NCBI RefSeq assembly: GCF_010119615.1
Contig: NZ_QOVG01000002.1
Span: 372,001 to 436,000 of the forward strand
Origin: Pseudoxanthomonas gei
GTDB taxonomy: Bacteria; Pseudomonadota; Gammaproteobacteria; Xanthomonadales; Xanthomonadaceae
Length of the DNA: 64,000 nucleotides
Direction of reading: 5' to 3'
The position numbers were made by a program, and so were the translations under genes. Below are positions 1 to 8,516 of the stretch, in pieces (within the stretch, counting starts at the first letter, position 1; each line of letters begins with the position of its first letter). The notes beneath the pieces are model-generated. The model saw only the letters and a program-made list of their open reading frames with translations, was not told where the DNA came from and searched no databases.

Positions 1-217
1 CATGCTCAACAGCGGCCAGCAGGCGGGCATTGCCGCCGTGGCGCCGGGTATTTCCGAGGCCCTGTTTGCCACCGCCATCGGCTTGTTCGTGGCGATTCCG
101 GCGGTGTGGGCGTTCAATCGATTCACCACGCGCGTGGAGCGCCTGTCGGTGCGTTACGAATCCTTCGCCGAGGAATTCAGCTCCATCCTGCAGCGCCAGT
201 CCGTTGGCGATGAATAA
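1..217 (+). CDS. tolQ: TolQ, C-terminal part only
   Basis: This is the last ~71 residues of an inner-membrane proton-channel protein of the Tol-Pal complex; the gene begins before the window. The visible part holds the final transmembrane helix ([20 protein letters not shown]) followed by a short charged cytoplasmic tail, as in the TolQ/ExbB/MotA family. TolQ and TolR form the motor that uses the proton gradient to energise TolA. tolR starts 12 nt after the stop, and the tolQ-R-A-B-pal order makes TolQ rather than ExbB the firm choice. Confidence 0.93.
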   Translation, partial: MLNSGQQAGIAAVAPGISEALFATAIGLFVAIPAVWAFNRFTTRVERLSVRYESFAEEFSSILQRQSVGDE

Positions 218-229
218 GCGGGGCCGCAC

Positions 230-673
230 ATGACCGCCGCCATCTCGCGCCATCGCAAGCGCCGCAAGCTCAAATCCGAAATCAACGTCGTGCCCTATAT
301 CGACGTGATGCTGGTGCTGCTGATCATCTTCATGGTGACCGCGCCGCTGCTGACCCTGAGTGTCGACGTCACCTTGCCCAAGGCCAACGCAAAGGCCGTT
401 GAAAGCAAGGAGGATCCCATCGTGGTGGTCGCCTATCCCGATGGACGCATGGGATTGAAGCTGCCGGATGCTGACATCCAGGTGCTGGATACGGCCGCAT
501 TCGAGGCCACGCTGGCACCCATCGTGGCCCAGCAGGGCGGCGAGATGCGGGTGATGGTGGCCGCCGAGGGCGATGCCCCCTACCAGGTGGTGTTGACCGC
601 TATGGACGTGTTGAAAAAGGCCAAGGTCAAAAACGTCAGCCTGCTCACAGAATCAGGTGGCAATGCACGCTGA
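230..673 (+). CDS. tolR: TolR, Tol-Pal motor subunit
   Basis: ExbD/TolR-family protein of 147 residues with the standard plan: a short basic cytoplasmic N-terminus (SRHRKRRKLKSEINVVPYID), one transmembrane helix around residues 22-42 carrying the conserved Asp of the YIDVMLVLLIIFMV motif, then a periplasmic domain. The Asp is known in the family to take part in proton flow through the TolQ-TolR channel. It is encoded directly after tolQ and its last codons overlap the start of tolA, which suggests translational coupling within one operon. Confidence 0.95.
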   Translation: MTAAISRHRKRRKLKSEINVVPYIDVMLVLLIIFMVTAPLLTLSVDVTLPKANAKAVESKEDPIVVVAYPDGRMGLKLPDADIQVLDTAAFEATLAPIVAQQGGEMRVMVAAEGDAPYQVVLTAMDVLKKAKVKNVSLLTESGGNAR

Positions 674-1658
674 AGCTGCCCCACGCGCAGTGGCATTGCC
701 CGACGAGGGTTACGGGAAGGCCATCGCCTACGCCATTGCCATCCACGTGGCGCTGGCGCTGCTGCTGTGGCTTTCATCGTGGTTCTCCTGGGAGCATGAA
801 ACCGAATCCTCGGCCGGCCTGCCGGTGATGGACGCGTCGCTGGAAGCTTCGGCCTCGGAAATCCGTGCCGCCGAGCGTGCGCTGCAGCATGTGCCTGAAC
901 CACTGCCGCAGCCCGTGGAAGAAGTGGCCGAGGAGGAAACCGTGCCGCCTCCGCAGCCGATCGAGGAGCCGCGGCCACAGGATTCACCCACGCCGCAACA
1001 GCGGACCGCGCAGGAGCGCATTCCCGTTCCCGATACCCAGGACCAGGACGAGGCCAGCCGCCTGGCGGTTTCCCAGGAGAAGGCGCTGCGCGAGCAGGAG
1101 GCCAAGCGCCGCCAGGAACAGATCGACCTGACCGAGCAGAAGCGTGTGGAAGAGGCGCAGAAACAGCAGCGCCTGGCCAAGCAGCAGGAGGAGGCGGACA
1201 AGCAGAAGAAGCTGGACGAGATCCGGCGCCTGCGTGCCCAGGCCTCCAAGGATGCGCAGCTGGCGGAGCAGAAACTGCGTCAGCTGGCTGACGCGCGTGC
1301 ACGCCAGGCGTCGAGTGCAGCGCCAAGCGCCGCAGCCAGTTCCAGTGCACCGGCCGGCAACAACGGCGTGGATCCCAACCTGCGAGGCCAGTATGCCGCA
1401 GCGATCCGGGCCGCCGTGCTGGCCCAATGGACGCGCCCGGATTCGGTGCCCCTGGGCACGCGCTGCAAGGTCGTGATCAGGCAGAGCCCGGGTGGCAACG
1501 TGCTCAGCGCTGAAGTACAGCCCGGCTGCCCGATGGATGCGGCGGGGCAGGATTCGGTGGAACGCGCGGTGCTGAAGGCGCAACCCTTGCCCTATCGTGG
1601 TTTCGAACAGGTCTTTGCAAGGGAACTGATCCTGAATTTCGAAGCGCAGGACCGTTGA
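663..1658 (+). CDS. tolA: TolA, Tol-Pal energy transducer
   Basis: Inner-membrane protein of about 331 residues that links the TolQR motor to TolB/Pal. A single transmembrane segment ([20 protein letters not shown]) is followed by a Pro/Glu-rich stretch and a long Lys/Gln/Glu/Ala helical rod (roughly residues 125-220) typical of TolA domain II, then an Ala/Ser linker and a globular C-terminal TonB/TolA-like domain ([15 protein letters not shown]...). I chose the ATG at 663; an in-frame GTG at 657 would add two residues. The start overlaps the end of tolR by 11 nt. The sequence between domains is weakly conserved, so the call rests on architecture and operon position. Confidence 0.9.
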   Translation: MHAEAAPRAVALPDEGYGKAIAYAIAIHVALALLLWLSSWFSWEHETESSAGLPVMDASLEASASEIRAAERALQHVPEPLPQPVEEVAEEETVPPPQPIEEPRPQDSPTPQQRTAQERIPVPDTQDQDEASRLAVSQEKALREQEAKRRQEQIDLTEQKRVEEAQKQQRLAKQQEEADKQKKLDEIRRLRAQASKDAQLAEQKLRQLADARARQASSAAPSAAASSSAPAGNNGVDPNLRGQYAAAIRAAVLAQWTRPDSVPLGTRCKVVIRQSPGGNVLSAEVQPGCPMDAAGQDSVERAVLKAQPLPYRGFEQVFARELILNFEAQDR

Positions 1659-1741
1659 TCACACGGCCTTTCGTTCACGATTGCGAAGATATTCAGAGTC
1701 AGGCTGGTATCCCTTCCCCGCCCCCAAATTCCGAAGTGCCC

Positions 1742-3070
1742 ATGAAAACATTGCCGCATTGGCTGGCCGTAGCCGTACTCCTGTTGTCGCCATTCGCCGC
1801 CTCGGCGCAGCAGCAAGGCCTGGAAATCGACATCGTCGGCGGCAACGCCTCGGCCCTGCCCATTACCGTCGTGCCAATGGCCTACCAGGGAGGGGCAGGC
1901 GCCCCGGCCACCGATGTCGCCGCCGTCATCCGCGCCGACCTTGAGCGCTCCGGCGCCTTCCGCGCCCTGCCCGAAGCCAGCATCACCGAGCGCCCGACCC
2001 GCGGCGCCGAGGTGCAGTACCCGACCTGGCGTGCACTGAAGCAGGATTACCTGGTAGTCGGCCGCGTGGTCGATGCCGGCGCCGGCAGTTACCGGGTCGA
2101 ATACGAACTGTTCGACGTAGCCAAGCAGGAACGGCTGCTGGGCCTGGCCCTGACCGCGCGCTCCAACGCCATGCGCGATGTCGCCCACCAGGCGGCCGAT
2201 GCTATCTACGAGAAGATCCTCGGGATCCGCGGCGCATTCTGGACGCGCATTGCCTACATCACCCAGACCGGTCTGGGCAAAGACGCGCGCTACGCCCTGA
2301 TGGTTGCCGATTCGGATGGTTTCAATCCGCAGACCGTGGTGCGCTCCGCCGAGCCCCTGCTGTCGCCCTCATGGAGCCCGGACGGCAGCAAGCTCGCCTA
2401 TGTCAGCTTCGAGCGCGGCAATTCGTCCATCTACATCCAGAACATCACCACCGGTGCACGCGAACTGGTTTCCAGCTTCCGCGGCATCAATGGCGCGCCG
2501 ATGTTCTCCCCCGATGGCGGACGCCTGGCGTTGACCCTGTCGCGCAGTGGCAACCCCGAGATCTATGTCATGAACCTGGGCAGCAAGCAGCTGACCCAGC
2601 TGACCAACCAGTTCGGCATCGACACCGAGCCGACCTGGAGCGCGGACGGCGGCAGCATCTACTTCACTTCCGACCGCGGCGGCCGTCCGCAGATCTACCG
2701 CGTGCCGTCCAGTGGCGGCAGCGCCTCGCGGGTCACGTTCCAGGGGAACTACAACGCCACCGCCAGCGTGTCCTACGACGGCAAGAAGATCGCCGTGGCC
2801 CAGGGCAGCGGCAACAACTACCGCATCGCAATGATGGACAGCAGCCTTGGCGCGCCCCGCTGGAGCACGCTGTCGCCTGGCTCGCTGGACGAATCGCCGA
2901 GCTTCGCCCCCAACGCCAGCATGGTGCTGTACGCCGCCCGCGAGGGCCGCCGCGGGGTGCTGTATGCCGTTTCGGCCGATGCGCGGGTGCGCCAGCGGTT
3001 GGTCCTGGCCGACGGCGACGTGCGCGAGCCGGCTTGGTCACCCTACCGGACGCCACGCGCCAACCCGTAG
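1742..3070 (+). CDS. tolB: TolB, periplasmic Tol-Pal translocation protein
   Basis: Periplasmic protein of 442 residues. A signal peptide ([23 protein letters not shown]) precedes the N-terminal alpha/beta domain and a six-bladed beta-propeller, visible as repeats of the type [52 protein letters not shown]. TolB binds Pal through the propeller and TolA through its N-terminus. The open frame extends upstream to a TTG at 1655, but the ATG at 1742 is followed immediately by the signal peptide and is the sensible start. It sits between tolA and pal, 83 nt from tolA. Confidence 0.95.
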   Translation: MKTLPHWLAVAVLLLSPFAASAQQQGLEIDIVGGNASALPITVVPMAYQGGAGAPATDVAAVIRADLERSGAFRALPEASITERPTRGAEVQYPTWRALKQDYLVVGRVVDAGAGSYRVEYELFDVAKQERLLGLALTARSNAMRDVAHQAADAIYEKILGIRGAFWTRIAYITQTGLGKDARYALMVADSDGFNPQTVVRSAEPLLSPSWSPDGSKLAYVSFERGNSSIYIQNITTGARELVSSFRGINGAPMFSPDGGRLALTLSRSGNPEIYVMNLGSKQLTQLTNQFGIDTEPTWSADGGSIYFTSDRGGRPQIYRVPSSGGSASRVTFQGNYNATASVSYDGKKIAVAQGSGNNYRIAMMDSSLGAPRWSTLSPGSLDESPSFAPNASMVLYAAREGRRGVLYAVSADARVRQRLVLADGDVREPAWSPYRTPRANP

Positions 3071-3144
3071 AAAACGGTTCCACCGTTAATTGTTAATATT
3101 GCGGTCAAGCTTACCCACCCCCGTGCCACGTTCGAGGATTTCCG

Positions 3145-3669
3145 ATGAATAACACCACCCGCGTCGTCATGCTCTCCCTGCTCTCCGTGGCCGTGCTGGC
3201 TGGCTGCAAGTCCAAGGCCGCCAAGGACACCACGCCGCCCACCGACACCACCACCGGAACGACTGGCACGGTGGTCGACAACACCACGGCCGCAGGCGCC
3301 TACGGCCCGAACGACCTGGACACCGATTCCTGCCTGCGCCAGCGCGTGGTTTATTTCGACCTGGACCAGGATTCGCTGAAGCCGGAGTTCCAGGCCATCG
3401 TCGGTTGCCACGCCAAGTACCTGCGTGATCGTCCTTCCTCGCGCATGAACCTGGAAGGCAATGCCGACGAACGCGGCAGCCGTGAGTACAACCTGGGCCT
3501 GGGCGAACGCCGTGGCAACGCCGTTTCCTCCGCCGTGCAGGCGCAGGGTGGTTCGGGCAGCCAGGTCAACGTGGTCAGCTACGGCGAAGAACGCCCGACC
3601 TGCACCGAATCGAACGAGGATTGCTGGGCCCGCAACCGTCGCGTCGAAATCGTGTACACGGCCAAGTAA
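3145..3669 (+). CDS. pal: Pal, peptidoglycan-associated lipoprotein
   Basis: Outer-membrane lipoprotein of 174 residues. The signal peptide ends in a clear lipobox (SVAVLAGC, Cys at residue 21), followed by a Thr/Asp-rich linker and a C-terminal OmpA-like domain binding peptidoglycan (VVYFDLDQDSLKPEFQAIV ... NLEGNADERGSREYNLGLGERRGNAV). It anchors the outer membrane to the wall and is recruited by TolB. The 74-nt gap after tolB contains a short hairpin (AACGGT-TCC-ACCGTT, 3073-3087) and AT-rich DNA, so pal may also have its own promoter. Confidence 0.96.
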   Translation: MNNTTRVVMLSLLSVAVLAGCKSKAAKDTTPPTDTTTGTTGTVVDNTTAAGAYGPNDLDTDSCLRQRVVYFDLDQDSLKPEFQAIVGCHAKYLRDRPSSRMNLEGNADERGSREYNLGLGERRGNAVSSAVQAQGGSGSQVNVVSYGEERPTCTESNEDCWARNRRVEIVYTAK

Positions 3670-3678
3670 GCGGCAACG

Positions 3679-4491
3679 ATGCGATTCCTTTCAGGATCCA
3701 TCCTGGTCATCGCGGCGGCCCTCGTGGCCGTCGCACCAGCCCATGCGCAACGCCAGAGCCTGGCCGATCGCGTGGCTGCGCTGGAAACCAAGTCCGCCAA
3801 TGACCGCGGCAACACCGATTTGCTCAACCAGGTCACCCAGCTGCGTACCGAAATGCAGCAGCTGCGCGACATGGTGGAACAGTTGCAGAACGAAAACGAG
3901 AAGTTGAAGCAGACCAGCCGGGACCAGTACCTGGACCTGGACGGCCGCCTCAACCGCCTGGAAGGCGGCACGGTTCCGGCACCTGCCGTTGCACCGCCCG
4001 CAGCGGCAGCACCCCCTGCAGGCAAGCCGGCCACTGCGGCGGCAACCCAGGAACGTCCACCGTCGGTGCATGGCGACGTCGGCGCAATGGCCAACGCCGG
4101 CGACGAGCGTGCGGCCTACAACGTGGCCTTTGATGCGTTGAAGGGCGGCAATTACGCCGATGCGGCGCAACTGTTCCTGAGTTTCCTGGAGCTGTATCCC
4201 AGCGGCGCCTATACCCCCAACGCGCTTTACTGGTTGGGTGAGAGCTATTACGTGACCCAGAACTACCAGTTGGCCGTGCAGCAGTTTCGCACCCTGCTGG
4301 ATCGCTATCCGACCCACGACAAGGCGTCGGGTGCGCTGTTGAAGCTCGGACTGGCCGAATATGGCCTGGGCAAGGTGGATGACGCCGAGCGCACCTTGAA
4401 CGAGGTCCTGACCCGCTATCCCGGCAGCGACGTCGCCCGCACCGCCGATGACCGCCTGCGGTCGATGCAGCTGGGCCGCAGCATCCGCTGA
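3679..4491 (+). CDS. cpoB: CpoB (YbgF), Tol-associated TPR cell-division coordinator
   Basis: Exported periplasmic protein of 270 residues: signal peptide (MRFLSGSILVIAAALVAVAPAHAQ), N-terminal coiled coil (about residues 28-95, heptads rich in Leu/Gln/Glu) that trimerises in the family, a Pro/Ala linker, and C-terminal tetratricopeptide repeats (AYNVAFDALKGGNYADAAQL, ALYWLGESYYVTQNYQLAVQ). In E. coli CpoB couples Tol function with PBP1b activity; an mrcB gene is also present in this window near 60 kb. It starts 9 nt after pal and closes the operon. Confidence 0.93.
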   Translation: MRFLSGSILVIAAALVAVAPAHAQRQSLADRVAALETKSANDRGNTDLLNQVTQLRTEMQQLRDMVEQLQNENEKLKQTSRDQYLDLDGRLNRLEGGTVPAPAVAPPAAAAPPAGKPATAAATQERPPSVHGDVGAMANAGDERAAYNVAFDALKGGNYADAAQLFLSFLELYPSGAYTPNALYWLGESYYVTQNYQLAVQQFRTLLDRYPTHDKASGALLKLGLAEYGLGKVDDAERTLNEVLTRYPGSDVARTADDRLRSMQLGRSIR

Positions 4492-4501
4492 ACCAGCAAT
4501 T

Positions 4502-4532
4502 CCGTAATCCAGTACCCGTAATCCCGTAATCC
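4502..4532. repeat. Three short CCGTAATCC repeats
   Basis: The 138-nt spacer between cpoB and queE contains CCGTAATCC at 4502, 4516 and 4524, the last two sharing one base. No protein or known site is recognised here. It could be simple slippage-derived sequence. Confidence 0.4.
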
Positions 4533-4629
4533 AGCAGCACCGCTTCGGGCACCAGCAACCCAGTCCGCTGGACCACAGACCGTGCATGCGCGCTGCCGTA
4601 TTCGAGCCGTGAAGTCCATAATTCCCGCC

Positions 4630-5310
4630 ATGAACGCCGCCATCCCCAGCGAAATCGTCCAGGCTTCCACCGACCGGCTGAAGATCACCGAGATATTCCT
4701 CTCCCTGCAGGGTGAGGCCGCGACTGCCGGATGGCCGACGGTGTTCGTGCGCCTGACCGGCTGCCCGCTGCGGTGCCAGTACTGCGATACCGCCTATGCA
4801 TTCCATGGTGGCGAATGGCGTGAGATCGCCGACATCGTGGCTGAAGTGGCCCGGCACGGCGTGCGCCACGTCTGCGTCACCGGCGGCGAGCCGCTGTCGC
4901 AGAAGCGCTGCCTGATCCTGCTGCGCGCGTTGTGCGACGCGGGTCATGACGTTTCCCTGGAGACCTCCGGCGCACTGGATATAGCCGACGTGGATGCGCG
5001 CGTATCAAGGGTGGTGGACATCAAGACGCCCGGGTCCGGGGAGCTGGCGCGCAATCGCTGGGAAAACCTGCCGCTGCTGACGGCGCGTGACCAGCTGAAG
5101 TTCGTTCTCTGCGGCCGCGAGGATTACGAATGGGCGCGCGAGCTCGTGCTGGCGCGCAAGCTGGACCAGCGTTGCGATGTATTGTTTTCGCCCAGCAAAT
5201 CGGATCTTTCACCCCGCGACCTGGCCGACTGGATCGTCGCCGACCGCCTGCCCGTGCGTTTCCAGATGCAGTTGCACAAGTTGCTGTGGAACGACGAGCC
5301 CGGCCGCTAG
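4630..5310 (+). CDS. queE: 7-carboxy-7-deazaguanine synthase QueE
   Basis: Radical SAM enzyme of 226 residues that converts 6-carboxytetrahydropterin to 7-carboxy-7-deazaguanine on the path to preQ0/queuosine. The [4Fe-4S]-binding Cys triad is visible as [10 protein letters not shown] (CxxxCxxC), preceded by the family N-terminus ([12 protein letters not shown]) and followed by a VTGGEPL glycine motif for S-adenosylmethionine. The reading frame extends to a GTG at 4582, but the ATG at 4630 gives the family N-terminus. queC follows, completing two consecutive steps of the pathway. Confidence 0.95.
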   Translation: MNAAIPSEIVQASTDRLKITEIFLSLQGEAATAGWPTVFVRLTGCPLRCQYCDTAYAFHGGEWREIADIVAEVARHGVRHVCVTGGEPLSQKRCLILLRALCDAGHDVSLETSGALDIADVDARVSRVVDIKTPGSGELARNRWENLPLLTARDQLKFVLCGREDYEWARELVLARKLDQRCDVLFSPSKSDLSPRDLADWIVADRLPVRFQMQLHKLLWNDEPGR

Positions 5311-5316
5311 CCCATG

Positions 5317-5402
5317 TGGGAGCCGCGCAAGCTGTGACCGCACCGGAGCCTCCGGTAAAATCCTGCATCAGCAATTTTCGGTCGGAGCTTGCGCAGCTCC
5401 CA
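5317..5402. repeat. Inverted repeat between queE and queC (REP-like pair)
   Basis: Two 17-nt arms, TGGGAGCCGCGCAAGCT at 5317-5333 and AGCTTGCGCAGCTCCCA at 5386-5402, are reverse complements with one mismatch and enclose 52 nt. TGGGAGC-type palindromic units in intergenic DNA are common in Xanthomonas and Pseudomonas genomes (REP/BIME elements). It lies just before the queC start and could fold in the mRNA. Confidence 0.6.
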
Positions 5403-5423
5403 AGCCCAACTTCTGGAACACAC

Positions 5424-6092
5424 ATGAAAAACGCAGTTGTCCTCGTCTCCGGCGGCATGGATTCGGCCGTCGTGCTTGCCTTGGCACGCGAGGAAGGCTT
5501 CGCCGTGCATGCGCTCAGCGTGAGCTACGGGCAGCGCCACACTTCCGAACTGCAAGCCGCTGACCGGGTATCGGCGAGCCTGGGCGCGGTGGCGCACAAG
5601 ACGGTCAATGTCGACCTGCGTTCCATTGGCGGCTCGGCACTGACCGACTCTGACATCGAGGTGCCGGAGGCGGGCGGCCAGGGCATTCCCAGCACTTACG
5701 TGCCCGCACGCAACACCATCATGCTGTCTGTCGCGCTGGGCTGGGCCGAAGTGATTGGCGCCGCGGACATCTTCTGCGGCGTCAACGCAGTGGACTACTC
5801 CGGTTATCCGGATTGCCGGCCCGAGTTCATCGATGCGTTCGAACGGCTGGCCAACCTAGCCACCAAGGCCGGCGTCGAGGGCGCCGGACTGCGCATCCGC
5901 GCGCCCCTCATGACGATGGGCAAGGCCGACATCGTGCGCGAGGGCGTGCGCCTGGGCGTCGACTTCGGCCAGACCGTCTCCTGTTACCGCGCCGATGACC
6001 AGGGCCGCGCCTGCGGCCATTGCGACGCCTGTCAACTGCGCTCCGCCGGTTTCGCCGATGCCGGCGTGGCCGATCCCACCCGATACGCGTGA
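5424..6092 (+). CDS. queC: 7-cyano-7-deazaguanine synthase QueC
   Basis: ATP-dependent enzyme of 222 residues making preQ0 from 7-carboxy-7-deazaguanine and ammonia. The PP-loop SGGMDS lies at residues 9-14, and the C-terminal zinc site is seen as [20 protein letters not shown]. The long open frame starting at 5130 overlaps queE and is a read-through artefact; the ATG at 5424 begins the conserved [11 protein letters not shown]. queE and queC are adjacent, separated by a palindromic repeat. Confidence 0.96.
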   Translation: MKNAVVLVSGGMDSAVVLALAREEGFAVHALSVSYGQRHTSELQAADRVSASLGAVAHKTVNVDLRSIGGSALTDSDIEVPEAGGQGIPSTYVPARNTIMLSVALGWAEVIGAADIFCGVNAVDYSGYPDCRPEFIDAFERLANLATKAGVEGAGLRIRAPLMTMGKADIVREGVRLGVDFGQTVSCYRADDQGRACGHCDACQLRSAGFADAGVADPTRYA

Positions 6093-6121
6093 TTCCGCAC
6101 ACGGCCCCTGTGCGCTAGAAT
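6093..6121 (+). promoter_or_regulatory. Possible promoter of tRNA-Lys
   Basis: TAGAAT at 6116-6121 resembles a -10 box; 17 nt upstream is TTCCGC (6093-6098), a poor -35. A GC hairpin (CCCGGC-GCAAG-GCCGGG) lies between it and the tRNA. Position fits a tRNA promoter, but the -35 match is weak. Confidence 0.35.
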
Positions 6122-6154
6122 GCCCCTCCCGGCGCAAGGCCGGGGGTTTCATGT

Positions 6155-6230
6155 GGGCCGTTAGCTCAGTTGGTAGAGCAGAAGACTTTTAATCTTTTGG
6201 TCGATGGTTCGAATCCATCACGGCCCACCA
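6155..6230 (+). tRNA. tRNA-Lys (anticodon TTT)
   Basis: A 76-nt cloverleaf with encoded CCA. The acceptor stem pairs GGGCCG (6155-6160) with CGGCCC (6221-6226), the discriminator is A and CCA ends at 6230. The D arm reads GCTCAGTTGGTAGAGC, the anticodon loop CTTTTAA has TTT at 6188-6190, and the T arm contains GGTTCGAATCC. Its 3' end is followed by an integrase remnant, which marks this tRNA as a past integration site. Confidence 0.97.
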
Positions 6231-6261
6231 TATCCCTGTTCCGAAGCATCCCCTAAAGTCC

Positions 6262-6289
6262 AAAAACCCTGCAGAAATGCCGGGTTTTT
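6262..6289 (+). terminator. Rho-independent terminator after tRNA-Lys
   Basis: AAAAACCC at 6262-6269 pairs with GGGTTTTT at 6282-6289; the inner part can extend through GCA-GAAA-TGC. The stem ends in a run of five T on the + strand and, because of the A run on the other side, could work in both directions. Confidence 0.75.
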
Positions 6290-6402
6290 CGCTATCTGGC
6301 GTCCCATAGCGTCGGGTAACGACTTTTGCAATCCGGGGCAACAGGGGCAACAGGGAGCAAGCTTGTGGGCGCAGGCATGCGCCCGAACCGAGTTGCCCCC
6401 AA

Positions 6403-6505
6403 ATGACCCTCACCGATGTTGCGATCCGCAAGGCTATTCCTACTGCCAGGTGCGGGGTCACGCCGATGGCGGCGGCCTGTATCTGGAGGTGTCGCCTCCG
6501 GTGTT
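6403..6505 (+). pseudogene. Remnant of a P4-type tyrosine integrase (N-terminus only)
   Basis: An ATG at 6403 opens with MTLTDVAIRKA, the usual beginning of P4-family integrases (DUF4102 arm-binding domain). About 30 nt later, in a different frame, the sequence reads HADGGGLYLEVSPP (from about 6458), matching the next hallmark DGGGLYLxV of the same domain. The two halves are separated by a small indel near 6436-6445, and nothing of the catalytic domain follows. It starts 172 nt downstream of the tRNA-Lys 3' end, the standard place for such an integrase. I read this as the scar of a lost genomic island or prophage. The exact 3' limit is uncertain. Confidence 0.75.
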
Positions 6506-6643
6506 GTCCGACAACCGGCCCTGTCATCCCGGGTCGGTGGGGATCCGACAATCAATGGACCGGAGAGCTCTCATGGGCTCCCTGGCGCCGCCTATGTCAG
6601 GTGAAGTCAGGCCGGGTCAACGGACAAAGCGGTCCGGGTCTCT

Positions 6644-7483
6644 TCAGTGCGACACGAGGAGTGGCAGCCGCGCCCGGGCCAGCACCGTGCGGGTCGCGCC
6701 ACCGAGGACGAACTCGCTGATGCGGGAACGGCCGATGGCACCCATCACCAGCAGGTCGGCATCGACGGCCTGGCAGCATTCCAGCAGCACGGCCCCGGCA
6801 TCATCATTGCCGCTGCACTGCTCCAGCACGACCGGCACGTCGTGGCGCGCCAGGTGCGCCGCCATGTCGGCTCCGGGATCCTCGCCGTACGTTGCGTGCG
6901 TGCGGGCTTCGGGCACCACGACCAGGTGCACCGCTTCGCATGCAGCCAGCAGCGGGAGCGCATCGGCGATGGCTTGCGTGGCTTCGGCACCGCCGTTCCA
7001 TCCGATGACCACACGGGTGGGAATGCGTTGCCATGGCCAGTCGGTGGGAACCAGCAGGCAAGGCCGGCCAGACTCGAAGACCGCGCGCTCGGACAGGCCG
7101 AGCATGGTGATGTCGTTGTTCTGCTCTGCAGGCGGTCCCAGCACGGCCAGGTCCGCGTGCCGGGCATGCAGCATCAGTGCCTCGGCGGTCTGGTTGTTGG
7201 ACTCGCGCCACTCGGCGGTAAAGCTGCGCCGCGCCGTCAACTGTTCGAACTCGGCGCGTATGAGCTCCAGCGCAGCAGCGGTGCGTTTGCGATAGGTCGC
7301 CAGCATGTCGGGCAGGGCAGCGCCGATGGCAAACCCCGCATGCGGGTTGAGCACCAGTGGCTCGGAGACGAAAGTGGCGATCAGGTGCGCCTGCGACCGT
7401 TTGGCCAGCGCCGCTGCATAGGCAAGGCGATCGCTGCATCCTGGTCCTGCTTCGAGGAAAACGACGAGATCCCTGAGTGACAT
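6644..7483 (-). CDS. Tandem universal stress protein (UspA family)
   Basis: Soluble cytoplasmic protein of 279 residues made of two UspA domains. The second domain ends in a near-complete nucleotide-binding signature (MGAIGRSRISEFVLGGATRT, GxxG-9x-G pattern), and the first begins LRDLVVFLEAGPG. The start at 7483 is preceded on the minus strand by GAAGGTGG, a good ribosome-binding site. Tandem Usp proteins are often induced by low oxygen or stationary phase, and a perfect FNR/Anr-type palindrome lies 57 nt upstream, supporting anaerobic control. The gene stands alone between the integrase scar and a long gene-free stretch. Confidence 0.88.
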   Translation of the reverse strand: MSLRDLVVFLEAGPGCSDRLAYAAALAKRSQAHLIATFVSEPLVLNPHAGFAIGAALPDMLATYRKRTAAALELIRAEFEQLTARRSFTAEWRESNNQTAEALMLHARHADLAVLGPPAEQNNDITMLGLSERAVFESGRPCLLVPTDWPWQRIPTRVVIGWNGGAEATQAIADALPLLAACEAVHLVVVPEARTHATYGEDPGADMAAHLARHDVPVVLEQCSGNDDAGAVLLECCQAVDADLLVMGAIGRSRISEFVLGGATRTVLARARLPLLVSH

Positions 7484-7539
7484 TCCACCTTCCTCCGCGC
7501 AGCCTGCATTGCACTATCCCGCCGGCGGCGCGAGGCGCT

Positions 7540-7553
7540 TTGATCTCGATCAA
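7540..7553. promoter_or_regulatory. FNR/Anr-like operator upstream of usp
   Basis: TTGATCTCGATCAA is an exact TTGAT-N4-ATCAA palindrome, the consensus of FNR/Anr oxygen-sensing regulators. Its centre is about 63 nt before the usp start codon on the minus strand, consistent with a class II site at -41.5 and a leader of about 20 nt. Confidence 0.65.
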
Positions 7554-8185
7554 GGTGGGAGCGATGCTCTGGTGATCGATGCACTGCCAGGTGCGCACGG
7601 AACACGCCAATGTGGTGTTGCGACGCAGCAGCCAGGCCGAGCCGTGTGTGACGCAAGCGGGATCAATGCTGTGTCCCACGAATGCAAGTGACCGCGCCAG
7701 GGACCCGCAGATCCAAGTCGCGCGCACGCCTGATGCGGACACCACGGGTGGCTACCACTACAGCTGGTGTACGCAAACGACGTGGATTGCAGGTGCGCAT
7801 GTCGCACGCGTCGCTAATGGCCACGTGCGCGAGAACAGCATGCTTGCCTCGCATTTCTCTGTTGCAATGAGGGAGTAAAAGCGCAAACACACTGCTTTTG
7901 CACTTGAATCGATGGCGCGTGCAAAAAATAAATGCATCGACGCCAAAGTGCCTGGACGAGTTTCAAGCAACGTCTGGACTGGATTGCCACTGCACTTGAA
8001 CGCTCATTGCGATTGGTCCGGTACGGCGGCGAAATGAACATGCATAACGTCCTGGTCGTAAAAATCCGGACCTTCTGCAGCCGATTCCCCATTGCGTATT
8101 TTTCGTTACACAACTTGTAAGTCAGACCTTGTTGCACTGCACGGTGACAAGGACATCAAAGCTTGATTAGGCTGCGCCCACTCAA

Positions 8186-8199
8186 TGTTAGCGCTACCA
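8186..8199. promoter_or_regulatory. XylR operator (xyl-box) of the receptor operon
   Basis: TGTTAGCGCTACCA here is the exact reverse complement of TGGTAGCGCTAACA, the XylR box described for xanthomonads. It is one of four such palindromes in the window. It precedes the TonB-receptor start by 317 nt. Confidence 0.85.
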
Positions 8200-8516
8200 C
8201 CGCAGCAAACGGCGGTAGCGATGACGGGTCGATGGGAGCTGGGGGCATTGCATGCGTCATTGCCGCGGGCTGAAAGACCGGTCTGGATTCCAGCGCGTTT
8301 TTTTGAGTCGCGGTCCGGAGCGGGCAGGCCATCGCCAGCGGGTGTCCCTGGGGAGGGCGCCAGATCCATCAAGGGAACCGGGAGGGGAGAGCAGATGGGA
8401 GATTTTCGATATCCAGGTATCGCGCGGAAAGCTGCTGAAGTCATGGCGGACGTTGACTCTTGTGCCGAAGGCGGAGCGCTCTCGGCAATTCACACACCAG
8501 TGCTGAGGGCACCCAA

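Larger units (their letters stand above)
7484..8516. other. Gene-free stretch between usp and the TonB receptor
   Basis: About 1 kb in which I recognise no protein. The usp-proximal end holds the FNR-like box and the receptor-proximal end the xyl-box at 8186. Roughly 7860-8160 is visibly richer in A+T than the surroundings and contains an 8-bp inverted repeat (TTTTGCAC 7896-7903, GTGCAAAA 7919-7926). The 317 nt between xyl-box and receptor start would form a long mRNA leader. Open frames here are short and without recognisable motifs. Confidence 0.5.

Noticed and set aside
4582-4629. Upstream GTG start for queE
   Set aside because: The added 16 residues do not resemble QueE, and the ATG at 4630 gives the normal N-terminus.
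6403-6720. Intact 105-residue protein downstream of tRNA-Lys
   Set aside because: Only the first 11 residues resemble anything; the integrase similarity continues in another frame, so this is a frameshifted remnant rather than a gene.
7579-7878. Small open frame of 99 residues in the usp-receptor gap
   Set aside because: No ribosome-binding site or motif, and it overlaps equally long frames in other phases.
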